A stretch of 64,000 bases of DNA. Source: Meconema thalassinum. Taxonomy: Eukaryota > Arthropoda > Insecta > Orthoptera > Tettigoniidae. Location: the NCBI GenBank assembly GCA_946902985.2, contig OX336389.2, positions 340,602,444 through 340,666,443 of the forward strand. The letters run 5' to 3'. Shown piece after piece: positions 52,446-63,434 of this stretch. A program made the translations under genes and the position numbers. Every line of letters starts with the position of its first letter. The first letter of the stretch is position 1. The notes beneath the pieces are model-generated. The model worked only from the letters and a program-made list of their open reading frames with translations. It searched no databases and was not told the DNA's origin.

Positions 52446-53170
52446 AACCTCATTTAAAGATATTAGATTTTACATTTTAACATTTTACATTAACATTTCT
52501 GATTTTTTATTTTTTCATTTTACACTTTTTAGATTTTACATTTTTCATTTTTGATTTTTGTTATATTTTATATTTTAGTTTTTTTTTTAGATTTTACATT
52601 TTAAATTTAAGATTTTTTATTTTAGATTTTACATTTTACATTTTCCGTAAAGAGTAAACTACAAGGTCACATACCTAACCTCACCAAACCTAACTTTACC
52701 AAATCTAACTTAAGCTAATCCAAAGGCTAATGCACATACACAAAGTATATAATGGATTTTGCATTTTGTTGTTTACACATTTATCAATTACACAATTTCC
52801 CACAGTTTTTAAAATGTCAGATTAAAGTTTTTCTATTTTATAAATTTGGCAACATGGATTTTCCAATTTGTGTTTTACAAGTTTATTTTGCATTAGGAGT
52901 GGAGATAGGTGGGTAGTAATTAAAACTGTACAAGCAGTGTCCATGCAATATTTTTTATTTTAAATACATGTACACTATTTACACATAATACATTTATATA
53001 TATATATATATATATTCTTTTTTGTTATAAATTGTACAGTTGATTTTATTTTGTTTTCTATTTTATTTATTTTTGATTATGAATACCATTTTTTTCTTTT
53101 TTGGGTTTTTCTATTTTTGCAGTGCTATTGTTTTAATTTTTTAATTGATTTGTTTTATGTATTTGCTAGG
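52446..53170. other. AT-rich low-complexity DNA
   Basis: The segment has degenerate TTTTACATTTTAGATTTTAC repeats (52460-52650), an (AT)n run at 52996-53013 and T-rich sequence. No gene is present until the polymerase remnant. Confidence 0.7.
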
Positions 53171-53179
53171 CTCATGCAG

Positions 53180-55066
53180 AGGATTTTGATATTCAAAACT
53201 TAACTCTTTAAGCATGGTCAATGATTGAGTAATGACCATAGGCATATGTACCTATACCATTAGCATCAATCACTCTTTTATCATCACCAGGACACAAAGC
53301 AATTTTGTTTAGTCTTATAGATGATATGGCATGTTGTTTAGAAGCGATAATGTTCATGGGTATTCTTTTTACATTGTTTTTCATGACACAATCCTTATAA
53401 TCTTGAAAGCTTATACAATTTTTGACAACCCCTCTGCTAATACCTTTAATCTTTTTGATTTATTTACCATTTATGTCTAAAGCATACATTTTAGTCCAAC
53501 AAATGCTTTTATAATTTGTCCACAAGCCTCGTCTTTACATTTCCCCAACGTTTTCTTGTTTGATGTAGAGTAACATATGTGATTAGTAGGATAATCTGAT
53601 GTGTCCAGGTGTTCTAGGAAATCCAACTTGTCTTGATATACATCTGGGGTGTTAACCAAATAAATGAACGAGTCAGTATCCATATACATGAGTTTAAGAT
53701 TGTCCATGCCATAATAGGGTATCAGGACATCATAGTGGTGGGAAACATCAGAGTTTTAGAAATATCCAGTATACACATTCCAATATATATAGGCTTATTG
53801 AATACAATGTTACGTTTAGCCATGTGGAAAGCAGCTAGGTTAGGACCATAAATTGTTCTGTCAATAAATGTCGCCTTTGCTATTAGCTTTTCTGCCATTT
53901 TGCTGTCAGTCACAAGACGTTTGTCTATTCTTTTACGGATATTTTCCATTGTTTTTCCATAAATGGCGTTGTTGAATAATTTGTACAGATTTTTCTCAAA
54001 ATCATTTTTGGCTTGTTTTCGAAGGTTGTTATTAAAATCAACGTATGCCTTTAACCAAGGTCTTTGCTTAAACTATAACACACGATGGATTTTTATCAAT
54101 TTTATTCCATGATCTAAAGCCTGTGTTATTGCCATGTAGTGAACAACATATCGCCTTCGATTTCCAAGATGAAGAATTAGTTTTTTCAGAGACGAATCCT
54201 TAGGTTGTGTACACTCTGGTAGGAAAGGTAAATCGTTGTGTAGATCATGAAGGTCAGATGGGTAATCAACATCAACGTCTAGAATGTATCCCACAGGATC
54301 GTCTTCCTTTAGTTTTTTTAGATCAACAGTATCTGGAGAAACCCATTGAAATCCACCATAAGGAAGGGAGTGGCACATAGCCCACCCGTATTGGTTGTTG
54401 GCATCGTCGTAGGTAATAAACTGCGATGGTTTCTCAGAATCATAGGTTTCCATGTATTTATTGTTAGCTTCAGCATACCGATGAGACACTTGGCATATGC
54501 CTCCACGTATTCCAGACTCGATTAGAAGAATCCGATCGTAATCCTGTAGCAATTCCAGTTCAATTCCTGTGTAAAGGAGCATTGCCTCGAAACTTAAACC
54601 AGGCGAAGTAAAAAAGTGTGCAGCATCCACTCGGTGTGTTTCTAGTGTTTTGTTTCTAAACGTTTCAAAGCTGTCTGCAAGAAGGAGTACATCTGAAGTA
54701 GGTAGAGGTCACTATATTCCCCTAGAGTTTTAATGTTGAACTGTTTCCAGACATTTTTGGCATGTTCATAGTCTTCTTGACTAACATTTTCTTGACTTAA
54801 TTTTGTTAAAGAATGCCTCTTTTGGAGGTAAACACGTTTCGCTTAACTTTTCCCATGAGTCAATGTAGTCATAACAAAATACCCCTTTACGAGTCATGAG
54901 CATTGCATTTTCTTTTCCAAAGTACTTGTCTGTTTCAGGGTATAATGTTAAGTAGGAAACTAAGTTTCCCAAACTACCCGGCATTAACCGAAACGTGTCC
55001 ACAAATCTAAGCTTAGCATTTCCTACATATTTGGTAAAGGAAATATACTTTTATTTGGAGTTAGGG
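53180..55066 (-). pseudogene. Viral/Polinton-type DNA polymerase B, copy 1 (C-terminal part), decayed
   Basis: Reading down the minus strand the pieces are: 55066-54781 (VDTFRLMP-type exonuclease region, YPETDKYFGKENAML); the Exo III region near 54700; 54630-54073, with polymerase motif A region YDDANNQYGWAM; the motif B region before and at MENIRKR (about 53949); motif C YMDTDSF (about 53690-53670); and the thumb region down to about 53180 (SFQDYKDCVMKNN, CPGDDKRVIDANG). Breaks are an in-frame TAG at 54073-54075, frameshifts near 54690, 54800 and 53755, and a stop near 53458. It closely matches copy 2 (56969-60015), which lies in the opposite orientation. A SINE abuts its 5' end at 55067. 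This is the only copy here with motif C. Confidence 0.87.
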
Positions 55067-55273
55067 GAGCGTGATGGCGCAGTGGCTTAGCTGCTCGTCT
55101 TTCACCCTGACTGCCGGGGTTCGAATCCCGATGACAGCGGGGTGGAATTTTCACCTGAAAAATCACGTGGCGTCAGGAAGGGCATCCGGCCTTAAATACC
55201 CGGCCAAAACCAAAATGAGCCTGGTTGGCTCCCGCGACCCCAATTAATTGGGAAATGCCGAAGAAATAGATAG
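55067..55273 (+). mobile_element. tRNA-headed SINE at the edge of polymerase copy 1
   Basis: The A-box GTGATGGCGCAGTGGCTTAG, B-box GGGTTCGAATCCC and body GGCGTCAGGAAGGGCATCCG and GGCTCCCGCGACCCCAATTA identify a SINE. Polymerase sequence is present to its left but not to its right, so it sits on a truncation or rearrangement boundary. Confidence 0.75.
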
Positions 55274-55493
55274 AGACTATTTACTATTTAGTTTCCAAAA
55301 TATAAAAATTTCAAAATTGAACTTTTTTCAAAAAAAAATGTTAAAAATAAAAACGTTTTATTATAAAAAATAAAGGACATAGGGGCCATTCATTTAAGCC
55401 CATAGAACACTTTTTAGAATGAATCGCCTACTTTCCCAATTGAACTTTTTTCATTTTTGTCATACAGACCTATTTTCAAAATTAATTTTGTTT
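55274..55493. other. AT-rich spacer
   Basis: A- and T-rich sequence with no recognisable gene leads into the tandem repeat. Confidence 0.5.
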
Positions 55494-55865
55494 TGTCCTA
55501 GAAACTTGAAATTTGGTATGGTGCTAGAAGAGGTAATGACCATTGATTTATGTGAAACAAACTTGTATGTAAAATTCCTAATTTTGGAAATATAGCCCAT
55601 TTACAAAATTTTATTTTATTTTATTTTTTTGTTGTCCTAGAGACATGAGACTTAGTGTGGGGGTAGAGGGGTTATAGACCATTGATTTACGTCAGACAAT
55701 TTTTTTTGTAAAATTCCTAATTTTGGAAAAAAAAATATTTTTTGTCCTAGATACCTGGGACTTGGTACGTTGGTATAGGGGGCCAAGGCCATTCATTTAT
55801 GTCAAACAAACATTTTTGTAAACTTTTTAATTTTGGAAATATAACCCATTTTGGAAATATGTTTT
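55494..55865. repeat. Diverged tandem repeat, about 110-140 bp, three units
   Basis: Each unit begins TTGTCCTAGA (55494, 55633, 55742). Each runs through a purine-rich GGGACTTGGTA-type word and CATTGATTTA(T/C)GT(C/G)AAAC to GTAAAATTCCTAATTTTGGA. Units differ in length by small deletions and their origin is unknown. Related AT-rich words continue to about 56090. Confidence 0.7.
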
Positions 55866-56096
55866 GGAAAATTTGAAAAATTCACTATTTTTGGACTGAG
55901 AGTGGTATAGAGGTAGGTGTTGGAGTTAACATATGTCTTTTCAGGATTTTTAGTTTAATGATACAGCCTACTTTCCAAATATTTTTTGAAAAATTTGAAA
56001 AATACACTATTTTTTTGACTAGGCATGGAATAGAGGTAAGTGTAAGAGTTGAGTCATTGATAAACCTTAGAGTACTTTGGATTTTTAGGAATTTTG

Positions 56097-56475
56097 TGTG
56101 TTGTTGTTGTTGTTGTTATTGCTGCTGCTTACAAACATGGCTGTAAGCATTATGCAGCCATAAAATGGACTGACATACTTTCCAAGACCAAATAAGCTCC
56201 AACAAGCAAGAGCAAATATGAAAGAGCTAATACAAAAGCCAACAAAAGCCAACAAAAAAGCCAACAAAAAACTGATAAAAAAAAGGCCATGTAGCATGCT
56301 GGTAGTTGAGTGAGTTGTTATATTGACCGATAGGTAGCAGGCTGGTAGTTGAGTGAGTATTGATATCGACCGCTAGATAGCATGCTGGTCGTTCAGTGAG
56401 CGAGTGTTGAAATGGAGCGCTAGGTAGCATGCTGGTCGTTCAAGTAGTTCTCATAGTCACCGCTAGATAGCGGAA
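56097..56475. repeat. TTG microsatellite followed by a 43-50-bp tandem array
   Basis: A (TTG)n run lies at 56099-56119. At about 56289-56472 four units begin with AGCATGCTGGTAGTTGAGTG or variants (starts near 56290, 56334, 56379 and 56425) and end in a CCGCTAGATAGC-type word. The array lies between the two polymerase copies. Confidence 0.75.
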
Positions 56476-56675
56476 ACATAGTTTGCGTGTCGCATGCAGC
56501 TATTTAACAAAGTTTTACCTCATGAAAAACGTGCTTGTATAAGCTTTGTACAAAAATTGAATATACAATTAACCACTAAGTGTTTAGAACTAACATGTAT
56601 AGCCTTGTGTAGGGAATATTGGGTCCTTAGCAAGAAAGAGAGCCTAACACACATGAGTGTACAGCCTTTTGATAT

Positions 56676-56968
56676 GCAGTAAGTACCTGATAACCTTGAG
56701 TAGGCCATAAGAATATTTTCAGTTGACTACTACCTGTCACAGTGTTTACATTGTGAAAGACCGTTGAAACAACCAATCTTTAGCCTTGTCATAAGCAGTG
56801 AGCAGCTGTTACCCTTAACCAGGGGGTATATTAGAGGACCCTTCAGAAGAATATCACCAGTTGACTACTACCTCTCACGGTGTTCACATCGTGAAAGACC
56901 GTTTCACCGACCAACCTCTAGCCTTGTGATACGCAGTAAGCAGCTGTTTGCAGAAATCAACATTCATA
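56676..56968 (+). repeat. Duplicated leader units upstream of polymerase copy 2
   Basis: GCAGT(A/G)AG starts at 56676, 56795 and 56933, giving units of 119 and 138 bp. They share CAGTTGACTACTACCT, GTGAAAGACCGTT and TAGCCTTGT. The last unit begins 36 bp before the ATG at 56969. Duplicated promoter-proximal sequence is possible but unproven. Confidence 0.65.
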
Positions 56969-59900
56969 ATGGAAGAAGCCATTCCTAGCTATATGTGCAA
57001 AGAGTGTGGAAAGACTTTTCTTCGAGACTATCATAGGAAGCGACATGAAGTATCGTGCAGTGAATTTCATGAGGGTAAAACGTGTGGCAATAAATTCAAC
57101 AATGCCTACAATGGACGTCGTCATGAAGAATGTTGAAATGTTGTGTCGGCAGCTAAAAGACAAAAATCTGAGCCTACAAAACATTACCTACTGTCATTGG
57201 TCCCTGAAAAAAATGGACTTATTGAATATGAGACATCTTTTCAAGGTCGACTTAAATCCTATTTCATTGGTTGCGATACGTGCAAGGATTTAAATTCATA
57301 CCTTAAAGAGTCCAAACAGCAAATAATACAAGCTATGCAGAAAGAACTAGCAATGCACAAGTCGATAAAAGTTAATCTTGTGGCTGAATGTAGATTCATT
57401 CATACATCTACCAATGAAATTACAGATCGTGCTTTTAAAACACGAAATCAGGCCCTATTTTTGGAAACTGACTTGAGTAGTTTCTTGGAAACACAATTTA
57501 CAAAGTTAACTACGGAAATGGAAGAATCTGAGCTAAAAGGCAGTAATTGGGCTTTGTTAGCAGTGGAAGGAGTACGATTGAAAATAAATAAGTACAATCC
57601 CTTGCGTGGCAGCACATATATTTCATTACCAGCAGCTATAAAAGCAAGAAAAGCCTGCATTAATCCTGAAAATTTGAATGATGAAAAGTGTTTTATGTAT
57701 GCCATTTTAGGAAAACTGCTTAAAAAGGATGCTCAACGCATTATTAAATACAAGGACCTGGAAAACAAGTATGATTTTTCTGTAATATCATTTCCTACAT
57801 TACTAGCTGACATTCCCAAATTTGAAAAAGCCAACGATATATCCATTAATGTATTTGGATTGGAACAAGACAACAAATTGTTCCCTCTGAAGGTTGTGGA
57901 TCAAGAGCTGCAAGACCATCGCGACCTCCTTCTGCTAAGTCCATCATCCGGCCAGAACCACTACGTCTTTATCAAAGATTTTGATAAACTAGTAAGACAT
58001 CAGATTACCCGCTATGAACATAAGATATATACGTGTAAACGGTGTTTTACACACTTTGATAATCGATATGGACAACAAGGAATGGAAAAATTGAAAGAAC
58101 ATAGAGCTTTGTGTGTCCAGCATGACTTTGCTAGGGTTGAAATGCCTATTAAAAACCCCATTGTCAAATTCTTAAGTGTTGAAAAAATGCTGAGAATACC
58201 TTACGTTATCTATGCTGATTTTGAAAGTATACTGTTACCCTATCAAACATGTCTACCTAATCCTGAGGCAAGTTATACAGTTCCATACCAGAGTCATGTT
58301 CCCATGAGCTTTGGTATATACGTTAAACCCTCACCAGCTGTGGAACACATAAAGACAAACCTTCCAAGCCAACCTGTTATTTATCGTTGTCCTGACGCTG
58401 CAGAAAAGTTTATGGACTCTTTGATCTCAATAGCTAATGAAATCGATCGCCTTTACAGCTTAAATGTTCCAAAGGCCTTAACTCAGGATCATGAAGCAGA
58501 GTTTCGATGTTCTGAAACCTGTTATTTGTGTCAAAAACCATTTACCAAAGAGGACTGGAAAGTTCCAGACCACTGCCATATTACAGGGGAATACCGTGGA
58601 AGTGCTCACAATAACTGTAATTTGAGGTGTAAAACACGTAATCCCGTTCCTGTGTTTCTACATAATATGAGTGGCTACGATGCAAATTTCATTGTAAAGC
58701 AATTGGGATGTACTACTGAGAGAGTGGATGTTATCGCTAACTCCAAAGAAAAGTACATTTCCTTTACCAAATATGTAGGAAATGTTAAGCTTAGATTTGT
58801 GGACACGTTTCGGTTAATGCCGAGTAGTTTGGAAAACTTAGTTTCCAACTTAACATTATACCCTGAAACAGACAAGTACTTTGGAAAAGAAAATGCAATG
58901 CTCATGACTCGTAAAGGGGTATTTTGTTATGACTACATTGACTCATGGGAAAAGTTAATTGAAACGTGTTTACCTCCAAAAGAGGCATTCTTTAACAAAT
59001 TAAGTCAAGAAAATGTTAGTCAAGAAGACTATGAACATGCCAAAAATGTCTGGAAACAGTTCAACATTAAAACTCTAGGGGAATATAGTGACCTCTACCT
59101 AACTTCAGATGTACTCCTTCTTGCAGACAGCTTTGAAACGTTTAGAAACAAAACACTAGAAACACACCGAGTGGATGCTGCACACTTTTTTCTTCGCCTG
59201 GTTTAAGTTTCGAGGCAATGCTCCTTTACACAGGAATTGAACTGGAATTGCTACAGGATTACGATCAGAATCTTCTAATCGAGTCTGGAATACGTGGAGG
59301 CATATGCCAAGTGTCTCATCGGTATGCTGAAGCTAACAATAAATACATTGAAACTTATGATTCTGAGAAACCATCGCAGTTTATTACCTACGATGATGCC
59401 AACAACCAATACGGGTGGGCTATGTGCCACAACCTTCCTTATGGTGGATTTCAGTGGGTTTCTCCAGATACTGTTGATCTAGAAAAACTAAAGGAAGACG
59501 ATCCTGTGGGATACATTCTAGACGTTGATGTTGATTACCCATCTGACCTTCATGATCTACACAACGATTTACCTTTCCTACCAGAGTGTACACAACCTAA
59601 GGATTCGTCTCTGAAAAAACTAATTCCTCATCTTGGAAATCGAAGGCGATATGTTGTTCACTACATGGCATTAAAACAGGCTTTAGATCATGGAATAAAA
59701 TTGATAAAAATCCATCGTGTGTTAAAGTTTAAGCAAAGACCTTGGTTAAAGGCATACGTTGACTTTAATAACAACCTTCGAAAACAAGCCAAAAATTATT
59801 TTGAGAAAAATCTGTACAAATTATTCAACAACGCCAGTTTTGGAAAAACAATGGAAAATATCCGTAAAAGAATAGACATACGTCTTGTGACTAACAGCAA

Positions 59901-60015
59901 AAAGGCAGAAAAGCTAATAGCAAAGGCGACATTTATTGACAGAACAATTTATGGTCCTAACCTAGCTGCTTTCCACATGGCTAAACGTAACATTGTATTC
60001 AATAAGCCTATATAT
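56969..60015 (+). pseudogene. C2H2-finger / endonuclease VII-like / DNA polymerase B fusion, copy 2, cut by an LTR element
   Basis: The ATG at 56969 opens a C2H2 finger (YMCKECGKTFLRDYHRKRHE) and a second partial finger. An in-frame TGA at 57134-57136 follows and the same frame continues to 59206. Further on are a CKRC...HRALC finger (about 58030-58110), Exo I YADFES (about 58210) and an endonuclease-VII-like zinc module (CYLC, then DHCHITGEYRG and HNNC, 58515-58620). Exo II HNMSGYDANF (about 58660) and Exo III LYLTSDVLLL (about 59095) come next. A one-base loss near 59190 shifts the frame; 59218 onward carries motif A YDDANNQYGW and the motif B region NNASFGKTMENI. The gene stops at 60015 where an LTR begins, so motif C is outside this piece. 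The family is the protein-primed, viral-type PolB (DNA_pol_B_2) found in Polintons and related elements. Confidence 0.88.
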
Positions 60016-61138
60016 TGAACCCTTGCAAAGAAGCATATGAGACTCAGATTCGGGGCGTAACAGGTCATATTCGTAAGTTGCTGTCAGGGCGCTTCATTAA
60101 CTTGCAGGGTAACATATAACAAAATAACATGCAGGAAAGAGTGAAGCCAGGGTTAAAACAACTGAATTTAATAACAAATCACCATATTTACACATAAACA
60201 ATTAACAACAAAAACTCCCAACTGACTCCCGCTTAATAAAAATGCCAAAAACTTAGGCGATATCTCTGGAGAGATTAATTACCTGGACCAAGTGTCCTTA
60301 AATAAAAGATACAAAAAAAAGTGACCATATAAGTGCGTATGCCGTTCTACATGCATCACGATGTGTACTTTGAATGCGTGATTCGTTATCATCCAGAGTG
60401 ACCCTTCAGACAACGAATCCGCATTTCCTAGAGCTAGACCGACACAAGGGAACACAACTACAATACTTAAGTTAAATCGACACTTCCTAAATCTACTATA
60501 AACAAACACAAAATTTCCGTGTGAAATTGGACTTAAATTGCCGTAGCAACATTTACTGCCTAAAAACTTAGGACTTCTCACACAAATCAACACTAGTACA
60601 TTAACACGTGACCAATAGAAAAAATACTCAAATGACCGCTGTCAAAATTTACAAATACTCTACCACTACACCAAACGGGTGTGACAAACAAAATTACATG
60701 AAATCGAGTCACCCACAAAGCAATAGGCAAACAGCCAACATTTACGTTAATCACAATATTCTTATCCATACAAGGTACAACAATCCGTTACACACATGGC
60801 GAACTCCCCAATTAATTATGGCTTAAAATTTAGCCATCACAATGAACAGGTTTGCTGCATGAAAGCTTACAGGGTTCAGTCGGACAAAAAGGACTGCCTA
60901 TCAAAATAAGTCACAGGCAAAACGGGCGGTTGTGGAACTTTGCATGTCTGTCAACCCACGTGTCAATAACCTCGACCTCCCAGAGCATGGGGTCGAACCT
61001 CGAAGAAATGTGCCCCAAAGCACAATAATACGTGTGTGTCAGAAAAACATATGGACAAGAATCAGCAGTCTCCCAAGAGCACTCTGTCTTTCCATCTAAA
61101 AATACAACAGCAGCAAAAAAATATAAGGGCGTAGGACA
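60016..61138 (-). repeat. 3' LTR of the right Ty3/gypsy-like element, about 1123 bp
   Basis: On the minus strand it starts TGTCCTACGCCC right after a purine tract and ends GCAAGGGTTCA, giving TG...CA ends. The polymerase sequence of copy 1 allows the insertion point to be placed exactly at 60015/60016. The left LTR of the window (5690-6579) ends in the same GGGTTCA. Confidence 0.7.
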
Positions 61139-61155
61139 ACTACCCCCTCCTCACG
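61139..61155 (-). other. Polypurine tract next to the right LTR
   Basis: On the minus strand GTGAGGAGGGGGTAGT directly precedes the LTR start TGTCC, as expected for the plus-strand primer of an LTR retrotransposon. Confidence 0.65.
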
Positions 61156-63434
61156 TAGAATCAACACACACAAGACACATCAACACACACTGAATCACAC
61201 GTATGGGTTGTGACAGACCCTGAAATAAAAGACACAAATAATATCCACATGCTGGCGCCATCGTTCTATGCCGTGACTAGTCACCTGAAAAGGACTCAAG
61301 AAAAATCTATCAAAATTAGAACGAAGGTGTTCTACAATTACTTTTAAGTTGGTGCACTCGGCTACCCTAACATGAATAATAACCTGTTCAGCAAAATGCT
61401 TTACAATCATTTCCTCCCATTCCTATTTCAAAATATTAACGTTAATAAAGCACCATTTATCGAATGTAACGGGTTCCGCAATTGCAAGGATAAAAATCAC
61501 GCACGCACGCCGCGTACATTACATATGACTCAAGAAAAAAATCAAAATATCAACAAACACTTTGGCCACGCGCCAACGGACATTTAAACATATAGTGTCG
61601 GTACAAGAAAAACAGCTAAAAACAAGAAAGAAAAACATGACTATTTACAAAGTTCCCCGGCCAAATCTAACTACATAATTGAAATAATCCAATTTTAGTA
61701 CATCACCGCTTCTGCATGTAGGACTAAGGACATCCTCCTCAACCCATTGCCCTATGGACAATTTAGCACTCCATAGTAGTCGTCTGCGTTGATTTCTTGA
61801 AGCTCGTCCCAACTTCAAACCACGTGCCGATCATCTTGGTCTCGACTCCTTGGCAGAAAAGTTCAATGTTAAATATTTGCCTATCTATAATCGCTTGCAG
61901 GCTACTCAGTTCACCCACAATTGTCCTACTGCGATTAATAGCGAAGACTGGCCCTAATTATATCGCACATACGCACTATAAAAACACACATACAATACAC
62001 ACAATTTATACACAAAATATACATCTCGAGTCCGCGCCACTGGCTCGTTAACAAGTTCAAAATCCTGGCTGCACTCGCAGTCGCTATCTCGTCCGGTATT
62101 CCCGTCTCGTCTTGGACTTCGGTTCTGGTAAGCGCTAATTAGGGTGATACGATACTTCCCCCTTAAAGTTGAACTCGTCGTCTTTAAAAGAATGTTACAG
62201 TTTATCACGCGCTGGCGTGAAATATTTAGATCACACAATTTAGTTGATTTTAGAACAAAATGTATTATAGCTTTTAAAAATTCGATACTGCAAACGCTGC
62301 GACTTTAGCTCCCCAGAGCTCAGAAAATAAATTAGCTTCACTGATTTTAGAGCGTAAAAATCACATTTCGAACTGGCGTGGAGTATACCTCTGAAGGCTC
62401 CACAAGAATAGTCTTAGATTAAATTCGAGCGTCAAAAATCACACTTCAAACTGGCGTGGAGTATGCCTCTGAAGGCTCCACAAGAATAGACTTAGATTAA
62501 ATTCGAGCGTCAAAAATCACACTTCAAACTGGCGTGGAGTATGCCTCTGAAGGCTCCACAAGAATAGACTTAGATTGGCGACAGGCCAAACCATTTATGA
62601 GAAACTGACAAGGGCGGAGGAGTGGGGCAGAGTCGGATAAAAACTTCCAGAGTTTTTGTCTCACAAAGATGGGGCTGGTGTCATTCTTCTCCAAATAAAC
62701 CCAACGTCTCAAATTACTCGAGCGGAGATTAATCCGTTCGGCGGTTCCTTAGATACACACTTCCGCGCGCTTTTTACTACTGACGCCGTCCACCTCGTGG
62801 TCACAGCTTGGTCTCTTGCGATTGGCTGATTCAATCGTATGTTCGTTGACAGGACCTCGTGATTCTTCCTTTATGTCTCCAATTTTGGTACAGTAGTTGC
62901 ACAATTTGGCCTTGAACTCGACTAATTCTGGCCGTCCCCCAGGAATAGCTACCAACTCAGCTTCTGTTGCAATCATTACGAAATGCTGGCCTCCCTAATA
63001 TCCAAGTCGACTTCCTTATGTGCTGCCTGGGCCGTAGTAATAATAATAATAAATATGAATACTTATTTATCGAAGATCAATAAGGGTTCATTTATCCTCA
63101 GCAAGGTTTTGAAATTCGAAACAATTTATTGGTTTGGATTTCAAAAACAAAATCCACTGTAGTAACAACACATCTCTTTAAATCTCACTCAGCTGCTCGA
63201 GTGTATGCCCCTCTGACTCAATTAGTGTGCTCCCTTCTCGCTGGAATGTCATTCATATTTTCTCTAGGTCTCCCCCTTCTCCTCACGTAGTTGCCACTCC
63301 CGTCGTCTCAGCTGCTCGTTGTTTACAAACAAAGTGCGTACTCACGCGCTCCCCGTGGATTTGAGTGTTTGCTTTCAAAAAAAAAAAAAAAATTTTGGCA
63401 ATACAGATTCTGCACATATCATCTTTCCTAATCA
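61156..63434 (-). other. Noncoding internal region of the right LTR element
   Basis: No protein is recognised. It contains a 78-bp tandem array (62341-62577). A second purine run is followed by GTATCG (about 62153-62170, minus strand). A third purine run lies near 63266-63285, minus strand (GAGGAGAAGGGGGAGACC). A 16-base A tract lies at 63376-63391. The purine runs could be older polypurine tracts of nested or rearranged LTR sequence. The integrase core expected here is missing. Confidence 0.55.
62341..62577. repeat. 78-bp tandem array, three units
   Basis: ACTGGCGTGGAGTAT starts at 62372, 62450 and 62528. Each unit contains CTCTGAAGGCTCCACAAGAA and GAGCGT(C/A)AAAAATCACA(C/T)TTC. Units two and three are almost identical and unit one has several changes, which indicates recent duplication. 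Confidence 0.9.

Noticed and set aside
60608..60826. 72-codon frame in the right LTR
   Set aside because: It lies inside the LTR and on the opposite strand to the element, with no recognisable features.
61250..61270. Primer-binding site (TGGCGCC) of an LTR element
   Set aside because: The match is short and palindromic, and it lies on the wrong side of the element next to a 3' LTR.
62341..62577. Possible CRISPR-like array
   Set aside because: The whole 78-bp unit repeats, so there are no spacers.
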